Positions 14,196 to 18,574 of a DNA stretch of 18,574 nt are shown here, piece by piece. A model generated the notes under the pieces. The model did no database searches and was not told the origin of the DNA. It was given only the letters and a program-made list of their open reading frames with translations. Numbering within the stretch: the first letter of the stretch is position 1; the number at the start of each line of letters is the position of its first letter. Source of the DNA: Candidatus Nitrosocosmicus sp. (GTDB lineage Archaea; Thermoproteota; Nitrososphaeria; Nitrososphaerales; Nitrososphaeraceae); contig JAKDMR010000011.1 of NCBI GenBank assembly GCA_030452275.1, positions 1-18,574 of the forward strand, in the 5' to 3' direction. A program made the position numbers and the translations under genes.

Positions 14196-15527
14196 TTGTC
14201 AAAAAGGGACAACATTTGGTATCCTTATACACAAATGCATGATTATACCAAATATCTTAAGCGGAGAATCATAAGATCGGGAAGTGATTTTTATTTATAC
14301 GATGATGAAGGTAACAAATACCTTGACGGAATTTCTAACATGTGGTGCAACGTTTGGGGATTTAATAGTAATCGAATTACAAATGCAATGATAAACCAAA
14401 TCAAACATATTCCTCATTCTACTCTTTTTGGAATAGGAAATGATAAATCAATCGAACTTTCAAATGAATTCTTAAAATTGGCAAAGGGCCTAAACAAAGT
14501 GTTTTTCACAGATAACGGCTCTTCTGCTATAGAAGCCGCATTAAAAATTGCTTTACAATATTGGAGAAACCAAGGGAATCTGAGAAAAACCTCATTTTTG
14601 TCAATAGCTGATGGTTACCACGGTGATACTATTGGAGCGATGTCTGTGGGTTACGTTGACAATTACTTTAAGAGCTATAAAAGGTTGTTATTTAAATGTC
14701 ATGTAATTCCAAGTCCTAAAATGGTAACCCTAAATGGGATAGTCAATCCAGAAAAGTTAAACTTATTGTTAGAGAGTACAGAGAAGATAATTGTGAAAAA
14801 TGCGGATAAGGCTGCAGCACTAATAATGGAGAGTGGGGCCCAGTTGGCTGGAGGAGTTAATATTTACCCTCCCGGTTATCAGAACAGAATCAGAGAAATG
14901 TGCAAAAAAAATAACGTCTTGTTCATTTTAGATGAAATTGCGACGGGGTTTGGACGACTCGGAAACATGATAGAATACGTAGCGCAAGAAAGCATTCCAG
15001 ACATAGCATGTTTCGGGAAAGCAATTACAGGCGGTTATTTTCCTTTAGCCCTCACATTGACTTCCAAAAAAATATTCAAAGAATTTTCTGGCACATTAGG
15101 AGATCAAAAGCACCTATTTCATGGTCACACTTACGCTGGACACCCAATCGGTTGCACAGCTGTTATTGAAAATCTAAGGATGTACAAAGAAAATAATCTT
15201 TTGGATAAGATAAGATCAAATAGCAAGATACTCAGTAAGAGGTTACAAGAATTTCAATCTATCCCAATTGTACAAAACATCAGGGCAAAAGGATTACTGG
15301 CGGGATTTGATCTTGTGAAGAATGGTAAATCTATTATCAATGTAGACAACATTCCCATGAGCTATTTTGTTTTAAGAGAATCACTTAAGAGAGGGGTCCT
15401 CCTCAGGTCTCTAGGAGCTACAATGATAGTAATACCGCCTTTAGCTATAGACCCACATTCTCTAAATAAAGTAATGGATACTCAATTGGAGATTGTTTTA
15501 GATATCAATAAAAGAAGAGTTGGCTAG
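14196..15527 (+). CDS. bioA: 7,8-diaminopelargonate aminotransferase BioA
   Basis: BioA transfers an amino group from S-adenosylmethionine to 8-amino-7-oxononanoate (KAPA), giving 7,8-diaminopelargonate. The 443-residue product is a fold-type I class III aminotransferase with BioA-specific features: WYPYTQM (8-14), LDGISNMWCNVWG (43-55), IPHSTLFGI near 72-80, DNGSSAIEAALK (106-117) and YHGDT (141-145). The PLP residues are D246 in LDEIATGFGR and the Schiff-base lysine K275 in CFGKAITGG. The start is TTG at 14196; the ATG at 14235 would remove the conserved WYPYTQ. ATTTATTAAT at 14161-14170 is a possible TATA box about 30 bp upstream. Its stop overlaps the end of the opposite-strand recombinase by 3 bp, which separates it from bioB. 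Confidence 0.92.
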   Translation: MSKRDNIWYPYTQMHDYTKYLKRRIIRSGSDFYLYDDEGNKYLDGISNMWCNVWGFNSNRITNAMINQIKHIPHSTLFGIGNDKSIELSNEFLKLAKGLNKVFFTDNGSSAIEAALKIALQYWRNQGNLRKTSFLSIADGYHGDTIGAMSVGYVDNYFKSYKRLLFKCHVIPSPKMVTLNGIVNPEKLNLLLESTEKIIVKNADKAAALIMESGAQLAGGVNIYPPGYQNRIREMCKKNNVLFILDEIATGFGRLGNMIEYVAQESIPDIACFGKAITGGYFPLALTLTSKKIFKEFSGTLGDQKHLFHGHTYAGHPIGCTAVIENLRMYKENNLLDKIRSNSKILSKRLQEFQSIPIVQNIRAKGLLAGFDLVKNGKSIINVDNIPMSYFVLRESLKRGVLLRSLGATMIVIPPLAIDPHSLNKVMDTQLEIVLDINKRRVG

Positions 15528-16120
15528 CCAGCAAGATTTCTTAAATTTTTATACAGCGTTGCTTTGGAAATTCCTAATTCCTTTGCAATTCTTAATTTAG
15601 ATTTATTTTGAGAAAGGTGAATAATTAACTCAGAAATATTCAATTCTTTCTTAGGTCTTCCTATATGTTTTCCCACCGATTTAGCTCTGATGATGCCGTC
15701 TTTGGTTCTTTGAACTAAAAGTTCTCTTTCGCGTTCTGCGACCCATGTCAAAATGCCCAACATGAGCTTTCTGATGCTTGGTTCAGTTGTTTGAAGAAAA
15801 GTTTCCCTGGGAGAGCATGATATTAAAGGGGTATACTGTTCAATAGCCTTAATAGCCTCCAGGGTATCCCAAAAAGTACGACCCACCCTTGAAAGTTCGT
15901 AGACTAAAACTGCGTCAACAGATTCTAATGCTACTATTTTTAATAGGTCTTGGAAACCTTTGCGGCCGATCGCAGCTGTTTTTCCACTAATTGAAGAGTC
16001 CTCGAAATAATCCAAGATCTGATAATCATGTGACTGAGCCCAACTCTGCATTGCTAACTTCTGATTCAATACAGTTTGTTCTTCCGTACTTACTCGTAGG
16101 TAAGCAAACGCATATTTCAT
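15524..16120 (-). CDS. Serine recombinase (resolvase/invertase family)
   Basis: The product (198 aa from this start) is a small serine recombinase. The catalytic domain begins with the YLRVSTEEQ motif, where serine attacks DNA, and continues with the expected arginines in IGRKGF and ELSRVGR; the usual aspartate of the DRLGR motif is a serine here, as in many relatives. A long E-helix follows, with ERERELLVQRTKDG. The C-terminus is a helix-turn-helix after GRPKK, with SKLRIAKELGISKATLYKNL. It looks complete and intact. ATG at 16129 would add three residues, but a TTTATTTT box (16144-16151) fits ATG at 16120 better. No TnpB, transposase or terminal repeats accompany it, so it is a lone recombinase or remnant. 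Confidence 0.9.
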   Translation of the reverse strand: MKYAFAYLRVSTEEQTVLNQKLAMQSWAQSHDYQILDYFEDSSISGKTAAIGRKGFQDLLKIVALESVDAVLVYELSRVGRTFWDTLEAIKAIEQYTPLISCSPRETFLQTTEPSIRKLMLGILTWVAERERELLVQRTKDGIIRAKSVGKHIGRPKKELNISELIIHLSQNKSKLRIAKELGISKATLYKNLRNLAG

Positions 16121-16370
16121 AACAACCATTCAAAATTGAGAGTAAAATAAAGTTAGTCAAATTAATACGAGCAAATATTAAAAAAAATTGAATGAGAATC
16201 CAGAAACCTAGAGTAAAAAAATTGGTCTAGTTTTAAGACGGTATTAAAATCGGTCCTTTTTTAGACGAATCATTATTGTTACATTTCAGACGAATTCCGC
16301 TTTTGACAGGCCATTAGGGGCATGTTAGAATACTAATATAAGTAAGTCTTTATAGAAAAAGAACTATCAA

Positions 16371-17351
16371 ATGAGTAATTTGACCAGGGACTTTATCTCC
16401 GAAAAAATGATTAATGTTTTCGCAGATAAACAAATTAATTTTCAAAATGCAATGAAATTAATTAATTCTACTGATCTAGATTTTCTTGCTGATTGTGCTA
16501 ATCAAATTACATTGAAATACGGGGATGGAAAAGTTGATGTTGAAACCTTGGTTAATGCAAAATCTGGCAGATGTCCAGAAGATTGTTCTTTTTGTTCTCA
16601 ATCAACGTTTAATACCACCAAAATCGACAAATATCCACTGCTGACCCCAGAAATGATTTTGGCACAAGCAAAGGCAGCAAAGGATAATGGGGCAAATAGT
16701 TTTTGTATAGTTTGTGCTTACCGGGCTCCTCCAGAACAGGATTTTATTCAAATATGCAATACTATAAAGTTAATAAAAGAAAGTCTAGATATAGATGTTA
16801 ATACCTCTTTGGGCTTTATGACCAGAGATAGGGCCCAAATATTAAAAAGGTTAGGCGTTAAGAGATACAACCATAATTTAGAAACGGCCGAGAGTATGTT
16901 CGATAAGATTTGTACTACCCATTCTTACGAGGATAGAATTAACACTGCTAGAATTGTAAAGGAAGCTGGATTGGAATTGTGTAGTGGTGGAATCATCGGT
17001 ATGGGAGAAACTATCGAACAGAGGGTAGAGTTAGGTATATCTTTACAATCATTAAATCCTGACGAGGTCCCTATTAACATGTTAATAGGTAGAGAAGGCA
17101 CACCACTGTTTAACAGGTTTTCACTTACTGAAGAGGAAATAATTAGGACAATTGCAACATTTCGCTTCCTTATGCCTAGAGCTATTTTAAAAATTGCAGG
17201 AGGGAGAGAAGTTCATTTGAAAAAGAATGATAAGAAAGTCCTAAAGGCGGGCGCTAACGGAATTATTAGTGGAGGATACTTGACTACAAAAGGGAATAAA
17301 CCTGTCGAGGACAGTAGAATGCTAAAAGAGATTGGGCTTAAACAAAAGTAA
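16371..17351 (+). CDS. bioB: Biotin synthase BioB (radical SAM)
   Basis: BioB inserts sulfur into dethiobiotin. The radical-SAM cluster motif C68-x3-C72-x2-C75 is in SGRCPEDCSFCSQS. YNHNLETA (166-173), CSGGIIGMGE (204-213), PINMLIGREGTPL and AGGREV are classic BioB blocks, and 326 residues is normal. The auxiliary cluster site is unusual: of the E. coli [2Fe-2S] ligands C97, C128, C188 and R260, C112 and C204 are kept, but N144 stands at the C128 position and K274 at the R260 position, while an extra C115 makes a C112-x2-C115 pair. Alignment was by eye. The start is ATG at 16371, with CTAATATAAG upstream. Its last 20 bp overlap bioF, so the two are cotranscribed. Confidence 0.92.
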   Translation: MSNLTRDFISEKMINVFADKQINFQNAMKLINSTDLDFLADCANQITLKYGDGKVDVETLVNAKSGRCPEDCSFCSQSTFNTTKIDKYPLLTPEMILAQAKAAKDNGANSFCIVCAYRAPPEQDFIQICNTIKLIKESLDIDVNTSLGFMTRDRAQILKRLGVKRYNHNLETAESMFDKICTTHSYEDRINTARIVKEAGLELCSGGIIGMGETIEQRVELGISLQSLNPDEVPINMLIGREGTPLFNRFSLTEEEIIRTIATFRFLMPRAILKIAGGREVHLKKNDKKVLKAGANGIISGGYLTTKGNKPVEDSRMLKEIGLKQK

Positions 17352-18513
17352 TTCACTTTATTTTCAGGAAAAGTTACGAGAGTTAAGAAAGGAGCATCTA
17401 TACAGAGAGCTCCGAACTATTGAAGATATCTCACACTCAAGAAAAGGGACTAGTGCACCTGATGTAAAGAATTTTTCATCTAATGACTATTTGGGTTTAT
17501 CGAAGAACAGATTTTTAGTAAGGAGGTTAAGAAACCTACATACTTCAAAAATTTCACAATGTAGCTCAAGATTAATTAGTGGTAATACGAAAAGTTTAGA
17601 AAAACTAGAGAAAGCTCTCTCAAAGCATAGGAAAGCTACGTCATCCTTACTCTTTCCAACAGGATTTATGGCAAATTTAGGGGTTCTAGGTTGTATACCT
17701 GATAATGAAACAATTATTTTTAGTGATGAACTAAATCATGCGAGTATAATAGATGGCTGCAAGTTGTCACCAAGCAAAATTCAGCCCTATCCTCATAATG
17801 ATTTGATAGAATTAGAAAAGAGTATAAAAAAATATAGTTACAAAAGAAAAATAATAGTAACTGAAGGAATTTTTAGCATGGATGGTGATATGGCTGATTT
17901 AAAGGAAATTGCCCGCATTTCAACTGAAAATAATTGCCTACTCCTCGTTGACGACTCGCATGGGGATTTTATTATAGGTAATAATAATTTGAAGGATTAT
18001 GGTGGAACTCCAAGTTATTTTGGTGTTAATAGAGGAGTAGATATTCATATTAGTAGTCTGAGCAAAGGACTTGGTTGTTTCGGAGGTTATGTTAGCTGTT
18101 CGAAATTGGTAAGAGAATATTTAGTAAATAAATCCAGACCATTTATCTTTACTTCTGCTCTTCCAGATTACTTGGCCGAAATAGCATTAATGGCATTGCA
18201 ATTATCAAAGGAAGGAATTCTCCAGACTAATTTGTACAAAAATATTGAGTATTTTCACACAATAGCTAAAGAACAAAATATCAAAACTCGAAAAATAGAG
18301 AAAAGTCCAATAATTCCACTTTTAATTGGATCTGAAAAAAAAGCTTTAGAAGTCTCGAAAAAACTATTAAAACAACATTTCTTTGTGCAAGCAATACGAT
18401 ATCCTACTGTAAGAAAAAATGAAGCGCGTTTGAGAATATCGCTAAATTCGGATCATAACCAAGATCATATATATGAACTGTTAATCTATATTGCTAAGTT
18501 TCTGAAAAATTAA
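17332..18513 (+). CDS. bioF: 8-amino-7-oxononanoate synthase BioF
   Basis: BioF condenses pimeloyl thioester with alanine to 8-amino-7-oxononanoate. This 393-residue alpha-oxoamine synthase shows NDYLGLS (51-57), the SGNTKSLEKLE segment (83-93), FPTGFMANLG (108-117), DELNHASIIDG (132-142, H136 stacking on PLP), VDDSHG (206-211) and the PLP lysine K245 in SSLSKGLGCFGG. The cofactor and acyl-binding motifs appear complete. The related 2-amino-3-ketobutyrate CoA ligase is excluded mainly by the biotin context. The start is TTG at 17332 inside the bioB 3' end (20-bp overlap); no other ATG, GTG or TTG lies close downstream, so translation is probably coupled to bioB. How the pimeloyl precursor arises is not shown here. 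Confidence 0.9.
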   Translation: MGLNKSNSLYFQEKLRELRKEHLYRELRTIEDISHSRKGTSAPDVKNFSSNDYLGLSKNRFLVRRLRNLHTSKISQCSSRLISGNTKSLEKLEKALSKHRKATSSLLFPTGFMANLGVLGCIPDNETIIFSDELNHASIIDGCKLSPSKIQPYPHNDLIELEKSIKKYSYKRKIIVTEGIFSMDGDMADLKEIARISTENNCLLLVDDSHGDFIIGNNNLKDYGGTPSYFGVNRGVDIHISSLSKGLGCFGGYVSCSKLVREYLVNKSRPFIFTSALPDYLAEIALMALQLSKEGILQTNLYKNIEYFHTIAKEQNIKTRKIEKSPIIPLLIGSEKKALEVSKKLLKQHFFVQAIRYPTVRKNEARLRISLNSDHNQDHIYELLIYIAKFLKN

Positions 18514-18526
18514 GTCTTTTTCAATT

Positions 18527-18554
18527 ATATTTCAAAAGTCGAATTTTGAAATAT
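18527..18554. repeat. 28-bp palindrome, copy 2
   Basis: Perfect 11-bp arms (ATATTTCAAAA at 18527-18537 and TTTTGAAATAT at 18544-18554) flank a 6-base centre GTCGAA. It lies 14 bp after the bioF stop and runs into TATA-like ATTATTTTTT towards the window edge. Copy 1 is at 13491-13518 in the opposite orientation. Confidence 0.65.
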
Positions 18555-18574
18555 TATTTTTTAGTTAATAACAC

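Noticed and set aside
15524..16370. A complete IS607-type insertion sequence
   Set aside because: Only the recombinase is present; there is no TnpB gene and I could not define either end.
1..18574. CRISPR array, toxin-antitoxin pair or defence island
   Set aside because: No regularly spaced repeats, Cas proteins or recognisable toxin/antitoxin families are present; most genes are housekeeping.

Overview
The window is AT-rich and densely packed, and almost every recognisable gene is archaeal: aCPSF1/FttA, SRP19, Gar1, TFB, ribosomal protein eS25, RNA polymerase subunit Rpo6, a CdvB/ESCRT-III protein and a UPF0147 protein. ESCRT-III division proteins, eS25, a biotin-synthesis cluster, frequent TTG/GTG starts and TATA boxes about 20-30 bp before start codons (leaderless transcripts) point to a thaumarchaeote (Nitrososphaeria). 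A soil-type lineage (Nitrososphaera/Nitrosocosmicus) is possible, but that is inference. No ammonia-oxidation marker lies in the window.

Layout. 1-6613 is mostly information processing: a UPF0147 gene, an overlooked 45-residue zinc-finger gene, aCPSF1, SRP19, purS, tRNA-Thr(UGU), the abutting gar1-tfb pair, eS25, a cyclophilin-like gene and rpo6. 6636-12346 is mainly metabolic: a MOFRL glycerate 2-kinase, a DUF2203 gene followed closely by trpE, thrC, and a stand-alone asparagine-synthetase-like ATPase divergent from thrC across one palindromic TATA box. 12458-14099 holds a CdvB-type gene and two proteins I cannot assign. 14196-18513 is a biotin cluster (bioA, then overlapping bioB-bioF) split by a lone serine recombinase on the opposite strand.

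How the genes work together. BioF makes 8-amino-7-oxononanoate, BioA aminates it and BioB inserts sulfur; the BioD step is not in the window. TrpE needs a TrpG that is not encoded here. PurS needs PurL and PurQ from elsewhere. TFB and Rpo6 act in transcription initiation, and aCPSF1 in termination and RNA 3'-end formation.

Most worth a second look: the BioB auxiliary-cluster ligands (two of four differ from the classical enzyme); a 28-bp palindrome present twice with 26 of 28 positions identical, next to a TATA-like sequence both times; the unannotated 45-aa zinc-finger gene; the stand-alone Asn-synthetase-like protein with a C-terminal zinc ribbon; and insertions in TFB and aCPSF1. I see no CRISPR array, prophage, complete insertion sequence or clearly new multi-gene defence system.
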